64,000 bases of DNA from Thermothielavioides terrestris NRRL 8126. Taxonomy: Eukaryota > Ascomycota > Sordariomycetes > Sordariales > Chaetomiaceae. Positions 12,674 through 22,594 of this stretch are shown here, one piece after another; positions within the stretch are counted from its first letter, which is position 1, and every line of letters begins with the position of its first letter. The notes under the pieces are model-generated. The model made no database searches. It saw only the letters and a program-made list of their open reading frames with translations, and was not told the origin of the DNA. The position numbers and the translations under genes were made by a program. The DNA is taken from contig NC_016461.1 in NCBI RefSeq assembly GCF_000226115.1, positions 4,216,001-4,280,000 on the forward strand, given 5' to 3'.

Positions 12674-13370
12674 CTAGTGGGCGTGGTTCTTGTGGTGGCC
12701 TACGCGAGACTGATCAGCAACCCATGACGGCCTTAGGGAGTCCAGAAAACCCAGCACTTACGGAGGTGGAAATAGTAGTTCTGGGCATAGCCGACGATGA
12801 GCAGGAGGCCGATGGCGTGAATGATGGCTAAAGAAAAAGATCAGCATCTGTTTCCCCAAGCAGCTGAACTTCAGCGCGAATGAGATGCAGTTCACATACG
12901 CTTCGCCGACGGGTTCTTGCCGAAGTGCTTGGCCTGATATCTGCCGAGAATGCCGGTAGCCTTGACCTCGGGGGCCGGGCCGCGGGGAAGCTTCTCGTAG
13001 AAGTTGACAACACGCTGCATGCGAACCGCATCAGGGGCGGCACCGATGGCCTGAGGGTCGCCCTTAGTTAGTCCTCGGGTCCTATGGAAGGCCGCCCTCC
13101 CGTTGCCAATCCGTCGTCGCGCAGGAGTACCACAGCCATCCTATCCTGGTTCCTCCCCCAGAGGAATGCAGCTTCGAACCGTATCCTCCCCAGCTCCGGA
13201 CCGCCCGGTGTGCCGGCTTCGGGACCAGCTGAACGGGGAAAAACGTACCTTCGGCGACGCAATCTAAAGGAAAAGCAGTTAGCAGCCATTCCGACGCTGT
13301 CGCCTGGCAAGCGACGACCTACCTTGGGCGGAATGAGCGTCGAAAGCGCCCGGCGAGTGATGTAGCTCAT
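12674..13370 (-). CDS. ATP17: Mitochondrial F1Fo-ATP synthase subunit f
   Basis: Five exons: 13370-13323, 13263-13249, 13050-12900, 12827-12762, 12699-12674 (101 aa), all GT-AG and phase-consistent. Exon 2 is a 15-nt microexon (IASPK). The protein begins MSYITRRALSTLIPPK, then APDAVRMQRVVNFYEKLPRG, GRYQAKHFGKNPSAK and a single hydrophobic segment PIIHAIGLLLIVGYAQNYYF ending in a His-rich tail HHKNHAH, the standard layout of fungal subunit f. It is a membrane stator/dimerisation subunit of complex V in the inner mitochondrial membrane. The gene is divergently paired with a complex I subunit gene 444 bp away, so the two may share a promoter. Confidence 0.92.
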
Positions 13371-13814
13371 TTTCGCAAAGTGCGGCGCGGGCGCTCGCAA
13401 ACTCGTCGAGAAGTGGATGAGGAGGCACGAGAACAACGCAGACAAACGCCCAACTGCTCGATGCGCGGGTCCGGCTCAATTGGGCGACGGTCGTTTGGGC
13501 GTATTTGAGCTGTTAAAGGCAGGATCGAGCGGGAAAACGCTGGGTCCATCGTCGGCGAGATGTTGTTGCGCGCAGCGGTTGTTCCCGGCAAACCAATCAG
13601 GTGCTGCGCAGTGGGGCTCGCCGCAATTGGAGCAAGGCCGGCGGGCAACGTCGAACTGCATCGCCCTCATCAGCCACTCAAGGCGAACAATTCGAGCTCG
13701 CCGCTGCCGGAACAATTCGAGTTCGCAGCTGCCAAACAATTCGAGCTCGCAGCTGCCGCAGCTCGAGACGACTACGGACCGCCGACCAGACCGACGAGAG
13801 AGGGACCATCAGCC
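13371..13814. promoter_or_regulatory. Shared divergent promoter region of two OXPHOS genes
   Basis: The 444 bp between the start codons of ATP17 (minus) and NDUFS4 (plus) must contain both promoters and leaders. It contains a tandem repeat on the NDUFS4 side. No specific factor site is claimed. Confidence 0.55.
13686..13757 (+). repeat. Three-copy tandem repeat, 23-nt core
   Basis: Three near-identical copies of a core reading AACAATTCGAG(C/T)TCGC(A/C)GCTGCC start at 13686, 13711 and 13735, with one or two spacer bases. The core holds a GAGCTC (or GAGTTC) box and a CAGCTG-like box. It lies 58 bp upstream of the NDUFS4 start codon. Confidence 0.9.
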
Positions 13815-14620
13815 ATGTCCTCATTACGAACCACGACTTCGGCCGCGCGCCTGCTGCGCAGTGCGTCGCATGGCCGCGCCGTGCTCCCCGCCGCGCGCCG
13901 CTTCGAGAGCTCGAACTCGAGCTCCATGGTGCCAGCAAAGACCGAGGAAGAAAAGAAGGAGACTTCGCCGATGGCCACCTTGCCCCGGAACTCTCCCGAC
14001 TACAATGTCCCCATTGACACGGCTACCTCGTACGAGCTCCTCCCAGCCCGAGCCGCTCCGCTCTCCGTCCGGGTCTGTTGTTGTTGACTTTTGCATTCCT
14101 GCAGCACCTTCACCCCGGTGCCGAAGCACGTCCAAGACGGCAGCGAGGAGGGTGTCCTCCCAGCCGGCCTCGTATCCGGTGCGCCCATCGAGCTCCAAGC
14201 CAGGACAGTCCGGTCCGTACAAAGCCCTTCGCCCCCCTTCCTCTCCTGTCTTCAACCACAAATGACGAACCCACTAACCCTCGCCCGCCTTCCCCTCTGC
14301 CCTGCAACAGCATCTACAAGCCGACCAAGCCGGCCACGCAGTCGGGCGACCACATCGGCACGCGGTGGCGCATGGACTGGGACGTGCTGCCCAAGGGCCA
14401 CCGGTGGGAGAACCCGCTGATGGGGTGGCAGTCGTCGGGCGACTTCATGCAGGGCACGCACATCCACTTCAAGAGCAAGGAGGACGCCATCGCGTTCGCC
14501 GAGAAGCAGGGCTACGAGTACTTCGTGCAAGAGCCCAACGAGCGCAAGTTCGCGCCCAAGGCCTACGCCAACAACTTCTTGTACTCGCCGGGCAAGCTCA
14601 AGCACATCCGGACCAAGTAG
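13815..14620 (+). CDS. NDUFS4: NADH:ubiquinone oxidoreductase subunit NDUFS4 (fungal 21 kDa subunit)
   Basis: Three exons: 13815-14029, 14105-14212, 14311-14620 (210 aa); both introns are phase 2, donors GTACGA and GTCCGT. The N-terminus is Arg/Ser/Ala-rich with no acidic residue in the first 29 positions, as expected of a mitochondrial presequence. The conserved core follows: [42 protein letters not shown], and the C-terminal [16 protein letters not shown]. In mammals and fungi this accessory subunit sits on the peripheral arm near the NADH module and stabilises complex I. It is head-to-head with ATP17. Confidence 0.92.
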
Positions 14621-15094
14621 AGGGAAGGAAGGAAGGAAGGAAGGAAGGAAGTTTGGTGGGAGCGCATGAGGAGGGGGCAATTCTGTTACTCTTGCTGTAC
14701 ATAGGACCCGTGGACGTGCTGCGACTGCGGATTTCCGCTCATAGAATGCGAAGGACGAAGGGCGTACGAAGAACTTCCAACAAGTTTGTTGACCAGTGCA
14801 TACTCGAGACACTTCGCGGAACAAACAGTCGAAACGAAACACAATGCCAATACGTCTTGTCAGAGCCCGGGTCAGTGCCTTGCGGCTCCCAACACTCCTC
14901 AAAACCTTGTAACACTACCACCGCAACGCCGCCATAATAATGCTTCCATACCCCATCCCGAGACAAAGACCATCTCCCAGTCCCATCGCCGGAGCCGTTT
15001 GCCTAACGCCTAAGCCTGAACGATAGCATACCCATACCCTGAAGTAGCCTCACAAAAAAACGCCCTCGTCATCATGATCATCCGTGCCCTTTTC
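14621..15094. other. Intergenic between convergent genes, with GGAA microsatellite
   Basis: 3' region of NDUFS4 and of GID8. A GGAA/GAAG microsatellite of about 30 nt starts right after the NDUFS4 stop codon, inside the probable 3' UTR. Nothing else recognised. Confidence 0.6.
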
Positions 15095-16434
15095 TCATGT
15101 CGTCATCATCGGCTCATCGCCGTTGTTGTCATTGTCGCCATTGTCGCCGCTCTCTTCTTTGTCCGCATCGAGGCCCACGTCGAGAGACTCAGGCAAGTCC
15201 TTCTTCTGAGCCCGCGCCGACGTCTCGGCCCACGCCCTCATGCGCACAAACTGCCGGATGGCCGCTTCCCGGCGCTGGTTCTGCTGGAGCAACACCGCCT
15301 CGTTGACCTTGGCCGCCGTTGTCCGGCGAAAATCAGAGTCCAGCAGGGCTGCGAGCTCCGGCTGCAGCTTGTCGTGCGGGAAAAGGAGCAGGGACATGGT
15401 CTTCTCGAGATCACCCAGAAAGCTGGGATTCGCGGCTGCCCGCGGACCCAGGTTCTTGGTCGCGAACTCGAGCGCCGGGATGACGTTCCCGCCTTCGCAC
15501 TGCCGGATCAGCTCCACCATCTGCAGCCGGAGGAGCAAGAAGTGCAGCTCCGGGTTTGTGTCCAATATCTGGCGCCTTGTTAGCTTGGAATACCCCAGCG
15601 CACGGCAAGGAACAAGTCAGGGATGAATAGATGTGCGTCTCATAATCTGCTTGTGGTTGTGTCTCATCACCGGCCGGAGGCCTATGCGTGGTGCATGATG
15701 AAACTCGTTTTCTAATCATCGGAGCGAAAGGGGTCGACACAAACAAGAGCTACCGTACCTCTGGATCAAACTCGTTGAGAGCTGAGATGGCCATCTCGAT
15801 GTTGCCGCTGTGGATGGCATGCTGGACCTGCTGACGCATCTGAATGGAAGGGTCCGGCTGCTGCGGCTGCAGGTTGGCCTCCTTACAGAACCTTGCCGCG
15901 GCCTTGGGGTACCCTTCCATTGTCAGATAGTCAAGGATCAGGGCGTTGATGTCGCTAGTCCGCAAGTCAGCACAAGCACAGCGCAACTGATCGGATACAA
16001 CGCCAAGTAACAGAGTGCAGGGCAAATCAGGGTGTTAACGAGCATGTGCAGAGTTTCTCAACATGAAAATTTTCAGAGAGATTCCCATTGATATGCAATC
16101 ATCATTTTGACCGGGTCTCGTCATCGATCGAGACATCACGGTGGGGGGCGGATCGAGCGGTGCTTGTCGCTTACCTCTTCGGCGCCTTGACCGCGGCGGC
16201 GCGCTTTTCAAACGCATGTTGGGCAGAGGTCGGCGCTGTGGATGGGGAACTCTGCGATCACCAGCGCGGTCAGCATGGCCCGCCCCGTGCAATGATTTTC
16301 CGGCAGTCGCGCCCAGCACCGGGCGTACATACCATCTGGCCAAAACTCTCGCGAAGCTGAGCAAAGACTGTCTCCCGAAAGGTTGAATCAATGTCGAGTC
16401 CGCCAAGTTCCAGGGCCGCGTTCCAGCTTGACAT
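15095..16434 (-). CDS. GID8: GID/CTLH ubiquitin ligase subunit GID8
   Basis: Four exons: 16434-16333, 16251-16175, 15954-15759, 15568-15095 (282 aa); GT-AG introns, phases 0, 2, 0. The protein starts MSSWNAALE, then has a LisH motif (DINALILDYLTMEGYPKAAA, about residues 60-80), a CTLH segment ending SGNIEMAISALNEFDPE, and a C-terminal CRA-type region starting ILDTNPELHFLLLRLQ. This order is that of GID8/TWA1, the core scaffold of the multisubunit E3 ligase that in yeast destroys gluconeogenic enzymes when glucose returns. The C-terminal tail is acidic with an Asp/Asn/Gly run. Exon boundaries restore the continuous LisH-CTLH frame. Confidence 0.9.
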
Positions 16435-17257
16435 GTGCTTAGACTGATGAGTCTCGGTGTCTCACATCTGCTTGCACGAGTGCCGAAACCCCTGGGCCGG
16501 CACGCTGATGGCTGGACGGGGAGAAGAGGAGTGGAATGTTTTGAAGAAGGCAGCGGGATTGGGAGTGGAAGTTGGTCAAAAATATACCTGCACAGCGGCA
16601 GGCGTCAAAGCTCCTCTATGTGGGGCCGTGCTTGGTGGGTCGGAGCACACTATGGATACCTGGTAGGTAGTGTACCAGCAGAGTAACTATCGCAATGAAC
16701 CACAAACAGGGCAAAAAGTTAAATAACTATTACGGTGACAGTACCATCGGAACTTGAAATACACGTCACCATGAGTTAGAGGATAGGAAACCTAAATTGA
16801 AGGGAAAAAGGTAAGCTGTATAGGGAACATGCAGGTTCTGACATCTACGTTACCTCTGTGCGGAATACAGAGCGGGGCACATGGTCAGAATACCTGATCT
16901 TCCGTCCATGTGCAGTGCAGTCGCTCGATAACAGTGCCCCCGCTCCGCAACCCGAAAAAGGAAGATCTTGCCTGGCTCACAGCCATCGTCCAGCTCAACG
17001 GGCAGCGAATCAGACGAAGCAACGTCCAAGCATCTTCTCACCTATCTTTAGGCTTTTCTCGCCTCGTCTCCTCTCGAAGCGAGACTGTGATCCCAGATGA
17101 ACGGTCTGCAATAGTGCAATCAACAGCCTGACTTGTCCAAAGCTTGGCAAGTGCAGGTCCGCCTCGATTCAGGTCCCACGCCCCGTCCTGCAGCTTCCTC
17201 GGCAAGCCTGCGCATTTGTCCTGCTGCCGCGGCAGCACCCGCAGCGGCGACGCAACC
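16435..17257. other. Divergent intergenic region GID8/URK1
   Basis: About 820 bp upstream of both GID8 (minus) and the uridine kinase gene (plus). No gene recognised; likely two promoters. Confidence 0.5.
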
Positions 17258-19154
17258 ATGGCGCCTTCGGCGGCCGACGAACCGGAAGTCGCCCTCAACG
17301 GCACGGCATCCCCCGAAACGGACGGCATGATCGCAACGAGGGCACACTACGCGCCGCCCTGGGCCGATGTCAGCATCATAGGCATTGCTGGCAGCTCTGG
17401 CTCGGGCAAGTCGACACTGTCGCATGCCATCGTGAACAAGCTGAACTTGCCGTGGGTTGTCATCCTGTCCATCGTAAGTCCCGTGGGATGGTCAAAAAAA
17501 CGGTAGCCAGAGGCTTATTGAGCGGCGTGGATTCTGGCACGCGTAGGACTCGTTCTACAAGAGCTTAGATGCCGAGTCATCAAGAAAGGCGTTCCGTAAC
17601 GAATACGACTTTGACTCGCCAGATGTAAGGCTACCTAATAGAAGTTCCCTCAACACCCGGCTCGGCCCAGGCTCATCACCTCGCCAGGCCCTAGATTTCG
17701 ATGTGCTGGTAGAACGGCTGCGTGATCTCAAAGCCGGGTAAGTGCATAGACAGAGCATCAGGCCCCGCCCGTAGCTGATTGATGGTTCCCCATGTAGGAA
17801 GCGCGCGGAGATCCCGGTGTATTCCTTCGAGAAGCATGCGCGCCTGGACCGGACCACGTCGATATACTCGCCGCATGTGCTTATCCTCGAGGGCATATTT
17901 GCGCTTTATGATCCTCGAGTGCTCGAGTTGATGGATATGAAGGTAACCGAGACTTTCTTCTCTATTTTGAGACTCCGCCAGGGCTGACTCGATTTTTTTG
18001 GCAAGATTTTCTGCGAGGCGGATGCGGATACATGTCTCTCGAGGAGGAGTACGTTGACAGATGCCGCCTCTCGCGCTTCCGCTTCTGATCTCATTGCTCT
18101 GACGTGGGATGAACAGTATTGCGCGACCAGAGAGACCGTGGCCGAGATCTCGAAGGCATCATCAAGCAATGGTTCACGTTTGTAAAGCCGAATTTTGAGA
18201 AGGTGAGCGCTACTCGTCGTCGATTACTGGGATATCCCGCTGAAGCTCTTTGTGCGTTCAGTATGTCAACCCTCAGCGGAATGTGGCCGATATCATCGTG
18301 CCTCGAGGTGTCGAGAACCATGTGGCCATGTGTAAGTGGATCGGCACCCAACACAGGGAACCCGAGATCTGACAAGGCCCAGCCATGGTTGTCCAGTTCA
18401 TCCAGCAAAAGCTGCTCGAGAAGTCGACGCATCACCGTGCAGCACTCACACGTCTGGAGCTCGAAGCTCAGTCGGCACCGCTCTCAGACAGGGTGATCGT
18501 CATGAAACAGAGCTCGCAGATGCGCGGCATGAACACCATCATCCACGACATCGACACGTCGAGCGAAGATTTTATCTTCTACTTCGACCGCCTCACGGCG
18601 CTATTAGTCGAGGAGTACGGATCCTGATCGCCCGTCCGTAGATCCGGCGAGCACTAACAGTCAAATCTAGAGCGCTAAACAAGGTCCCCTTTGTGGCGTG
18701 GAACATCACCACGCCGCAAGGGCACACGTACGCCGGCCTGCGACCGAAGGGCGAGGTGTCGGCCGTGATCGTGCTCCGGGGCGGGGCGGCGCTCGAGGCC
18801 GGCCTGCACCGCTGCATCACGGACTGCAAGACGGGCCGGGTGCTGATCCAGAGCAACGTCCGGACGGGCGAGCCAGAGCTGCACTACCTGGTGCTGCCGC
18901 CGGACATCGACAAGCACGAGGCGGTGCTGCTGCTCGACGCGCAGATGAGCAGCGGCGGGTCGGCGCTGATGGCGGTGCAGGTGCTCGTCGACCACGGCGT
19001 GCGGGCCGACAGGATCGTCCTGGTCACGTACAGCGCCGGGCGCATGGGCCTGCACCGGCTGACCAAAGTGTTCCCGGAGATCACAGTCGTAGTGGGCCAG
19101 GTGGTGCCCGACATTGAGGAGCGGTGGGTGGAGAAGAGGTATTTTCGGTGCTAG
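17258..19154 (+). CDS. URK1: Uridine/cytidine kinase with C-terminal UPRT-like domain
   Basis: Nine exons: 17258-17473, 17547-17624, 17688-17737, 17798-17942, 18006-18048, 18117-18202, 18262-18331, 18383-18614, 18671-19154 (467 aa). The kinase P-loop GSSGSGKS is at residues 45-52, followed by DSFYKSL, the RTTSIYSPHVLILEGIFALY strand with Walker B character, and CLSRRILRDQRDRGRD, the lid segment. From about residue 245 a uracil-phosphoribosyltransferase-like domain follows (RGGAALEAGL, LLLDAQMSSGGSA). The enzyme phosphorylates uridine and cytidine in pyrimidine salvage; in this two-domain family the UPRT half often lacks its own activity. All nine exons join in frame. Confidence 0.92.
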
Positions 19155-20009
19155 CGTTAGCTAACGTTGGATCTGGTCATGATCCGTCGGGGCATGGTGT
19201 TGTGGACAGATACAGGTAGATAGGCGTTGTAGGGGGCCGGAGGCGGGTTCTGCATTTGGCCTGGCGTTTCTCAGGTGCCCCCTTGCTGACTTGATAGGAC
19301 TGAATGCATGCCGGTCCTGATACTCATGCTGCGTCTGATGGGGGCATTTCTCGCCCGCTGACTGTTTACCTCCGTCGAGGGGCCCCCTCTTCTCCCGCGG
19401 GCGGCACGGATGGTCCGTGGACCTGCAAATGCCCCTGTCGTGACTGTCCAGTAACTGCGGCACAGTGTCGCGAATCACGCTACAGTACCGGGTTTGCTTC
19501 CACAGTGTGGTAAAATACTGTGAGCAATTTGAAGAAACGCGGCATATGGCGGACCAGGTATTGTACCCACAGCCACCTAGCAGCTGAATGAGTGATTCTC
19601 ACTGGACGAACTGAGTGTAACGTACCTTAGTGGTTTGCTGCTTGTGCAGTCACTGACGGAGCCCAGTATAAGCCTGAACGTGAGCGCCATGGGAGTTGGC
19701 TGATACGACACAATGCAGCAACTGCATCGCTGCGGTGCTGTCACCCGAATTTTGCCCTCAACCTCTGCAAACTCTCGTTTGACACTCCCGAATTTGCCCT
19801 CCACTTTCACTGCTAGGTTTCCTCGCTCAAGTCGATCCTTCCCTTCGCTTCCCTTCTGATGGCCCGTAACTGAACGCCAGGGGAGGGAGGGAGTTGTCTT
19901 ATCGCGGCCTCTGTTGACGTCACGGGGGAAATCCGCCCCGAAACGATTCCACGCCAGAACGTGAAGGAAAAACACCTGGGCAAAAACAGCAGAAAAGGAA
20001 GGCGCGACG
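19155..20009. other. Intergenic, no gene recognised
   Basis: 3' side of the uridine kinase gene and promoter side of the NADH dehydrogenase gene. No supported coding content. Confidence 0.5.
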
Positions 20010-22094
20010 ATGCTACTCGGGCCCCGGGTAGCACGAAAAAGCGGGTGCTTGTGCCCTCGAAGCGCCAATTTGACCGCCAGGCACCGATGGAACCAACGGA
20101 GCAGCAGGACACAAACCCAGCCACTATGCACGCGGACCACGGCGCAACAAACACCCAAGAGCGCACTCCTCCTCCGCGGTTCGACTCCCTTGCGGCGACT
20201 ACGGCCCGCGCCACTGACGCTCGCACGCCTGTTGTCCGGCAAGCCCCTCCCGCAGCGCAATTCGAGGTTGCTGAATTTCTGTTACCGCGCCGCCGCCTGG
20301 TTCGGCGGCTCGATTCTCTTCCTAGGCATCGGCATCGTCGGCTTCTTCCTCTACGATGCCTCGACCTACCAATCGCACGCCAGCCAGGCCGACGTTGCCG
20401 TCTCGGCCCTCGCTATTAACCCCCGCCGCGGCGGCCCGAAGAACCTCCCGATCCTCGAGATTTGCCTCGACGACGATGACAGCGAGGAAGCGCGCAGGCA
20501 AAAAGAGAAGCCGCGGCTGGTGATTCTCGGCGGCGGCTGGGGTGGCGTCTCGCTGGTGAAGGAGCTGGCTCCCGACAACTACCACGTCACCGTCATCTCG
20601 CCGGCCAACTACTTCCTTTTTACGCCCATGCTTCCGTCCGCGACGGTGGGAACGCTCGGGCTGAGGTCGCTGGTGGAGCCGATACGCAGGATCATACATG
20701 GCGTGGGCGGCCACTTCATTCGAGCGCGCGCCGAGGACGTCGATTTTTCCGCGAGGTTGGTCGAGGTCTCCCAGACGGACTGCCACGGCAACGAGCAGAG
20801 GTTCTATGTTCCCTACGACAAGCTGGTGATCGCCGTCGGATCCGTCACAAACCCGCACGGGGTCAAGGGCCTGGAACACTGCCACTTCCTCAAGGACATC
20901 AACGACGCTCGGGAGATCAGGAACAAGGTGATCCAGAACCTGGAGCTCGCCTGCCTCCCGACCACCACAGACGACGAGCGGAAGCGCCTGCTTTCCTTCG
21001 TCGTGAGCGGCGGCGGGCCCACGGGAGTCGAGTTCGCCGCCGAGCTCTACGACCTGTTGAACGAGGACCTCATCCAGCTGTTCCCGAAGCTCCTCCGCAA
21101 CGAGATCTCGGTGCACCTCATCCAGAGCCGCGACCACATCCTCAACACGTACGACGAGACGCTGTCCAAGTACGCCGAGGACCGCTTCGCGCGCGACCAG
21201 GTCGAGGTGCTGACCAACTCGCGCGTCAGCGAGGTGCGCCCCGACTCGATCGTCTTCACCCAGAAGTCCGAGGACGGCAAGATCATCACCAAGGAGCTGC
21301 CCATGGGCTTCTGCCTCTGGTCGACCGGCGTCTCGCAGAACGAGTTCTGCAAGCGCATCGCCAAGAAGCTCGGTCCCGCGCAGACCAACCACCACGCGCT
21401 CGAGACAGACACGCACCTCCGGCTCAACGGCACTCCGTTGGGCGACGTCTACGCCATCGGCGACTGCGCGACGGTCCAGAACAACGTGGCCGACCACATC
21501 ATCACCTTCCTGCGCAGCCTGGCCTGGAAGCACGGTTCGGACCCGGAGAACCTGCAGCTGCGGTTCGAGGACTGGCGCAGCGTCGCCGAGCAGGTCAAGA
21601 AGCGCTTCCCGCAGGCCATTGGCCACCTCAGGCGCCTCGACAAGCTGTTCGCCGAGTACGACCGCGACCAGTCGGGCACGCTCGACTTCAACGAGCTGCG
21701 CGAGCTGCTCAAGCAGATCGACAGCAAGCTGACCAGCCTGCCCGCCACCGCCCAGCGCGCCCACCAGCAGGGGCGGTACCTCGCCCACAAGTTCAACAAG
21801 CTCGCCCGCGCCACCCCGGGGCTCAAGGCCAACGAGATCCGCGAGGGCGACCTCGACGCGGCCGTCTACAAGGCCTTCGAGTACAAGCACCTCGGCAGCC
21901 TGGCCTACATCGGCAACTCGGCCGTCTTCGACCTCGGCCCCGGCAGGGGCCTCGCCGGCGGCCTGTGGGCTGTCTACGCCTGGCGCAGCATCTACTTCGC
22001 CCAGAGCGTCAGCTTCCGCACGAGGGTGCTGATGGCCATGGACTGGGCCAAGCGCGGCCTGTTTGGGAGAGGTGAGTTGTCCTTTTGCAAATGA
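20010..22094 (+). CDS. NDE1: External alternative NADH dehydrogenase (type II) with EF-hand
   Basis: Single long frame, 694 aa. The first 90 residues are Arg/Leu/Ser-rich like a mitochondrial presequence; a membrane segment lies at about 97-114 (SILFLGIGIVGFFLY). Two Rossmann motifs follow: FAD-binding VILGGGWGGVSL near 171 and NADH-binding VVSGGGPTGVEFAAEL near 330. A canonical EF-hand loop, DRDQSGTLDFNE, sits at about residues 551-562, marking the calcium-binding external enzyme class. It oxidises cytosolic NADH and reduces ubiquinone without pumping protons. The start is the only ATG upstream of the conserved part, so it is plausible but not certain. The last residues after RGLFGR may be read through an intron (donor GTGAGT at 22072), so the final few codons are uncertain. 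Confidence 0.9.
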   Translation: MLLGPRVARKSGCLCPRSANLTARHRWNQRSSRTQTQPLCTRTTAQQTPKSALLLRGSTPLRRLRPAPLTLARLLSGKPLPQRNSRLLNFCYRAAAWFGGSILFLGIGIVGFFLYDASTYQSHASQADVAVSALAINPRRGGPKNLPILEICLDDDDSEEARRQKEKPRLVILGGGWGGVSLVKELAPDNYHVTVISPANYFLFTPMLPSATVGTLGLRSLVEPIRRIIHGVGGHFIRARAEDVDFSARLVEVSQTDCHGNEQRFYVPYDKLVIAVGSVTNPHGVKGLEHCHFLKDINDAREIRNKVIQNLELACLPTTTDDERKRLLSFVVSGGGPTGVEFAAELYDLLNEDLIQLFPKLLRNEISVHLIQSRDHILNTYDETLSKYAEDRFARDQVEVLTNSRVSEVRPDSIVFTQKSEDGKIITKELPMGFCLWSTGVSQNEFCKRIAKKLGPAQTNHHALETDTHLRLNGTPLGDVYAIGDCATVQNNVADHIITFLRSLAWKHGSDPENLQLRFEDWRSVAEQVKKRFPQAIGHLRRLDKLFAEYDRDQSGTLDFNELRELLKQIDSKLTSLPATAQRAHQQGRYLAHKFNKLARATPGLKANEIREGDLDAAVYKAFEYKHLGSLAYIGNSAVFDLGPGRGLAGGLWAVYAWRSIYFAQSVSFRTRVLMAMDWAKRGLFGRGELSFCK

Positions 22095-22594
22095 AAAGCC
22101 CATCATGTAGGACTGAGTGGCTGATTTCGTGAAAGACTTGATGAGCTACTAGAAGTACGACTTGCTTCCCCATGGAGATGGCCCGCCCATTTGTGGCCGA
22201 GCTGAGCTGCCGATGGCTTCCCTATGTAGGTAGACGGCTGAATCTGGGTGACGATCTAGCCACCAGCTGTGTATGCTGTCGAGCCATTTTCTTCATCTTG
22301 ATATACCTCGCACCGAAATTCAGGAAGGCGCATGATGCTCACAATGATATCCCTGTCCGTACTCCCGCTTCGTCGTTGAGGTGTGCGAGAGATCCGGATT
22401 AGCATAAGTCGATTACCCCTACTGTCAAAGAATTACCGAGAAAGAAATCTTATGACTTGGTTCAGATAGTCGACTGCACTGCGGGCCAAAACAACATAAT
22501 GATCTTCAATTTGTGACTGACCGGCATAAAGTGAGAGAACAGTAGGAAGATAGTCGGGGGTCAGCCCAGAGTCAAGATATAAGAGGCCACTCCC
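22095..22594. other. Intergenic between convergent genes
   Basis: 3' sides of the NADH dehydrogenase gene and the NLR-type gene. No gene recognised. Confidence 0.5.

Noticed and set aside
20322..22106. 594-codon open frame on the minus strand
   Set aside because: It is exactly antisense to the NADH dehydrogenase gene, is Val/Leu/Glu-rich without family motifs, and is explained by GC-rich codon use on the coding strand.
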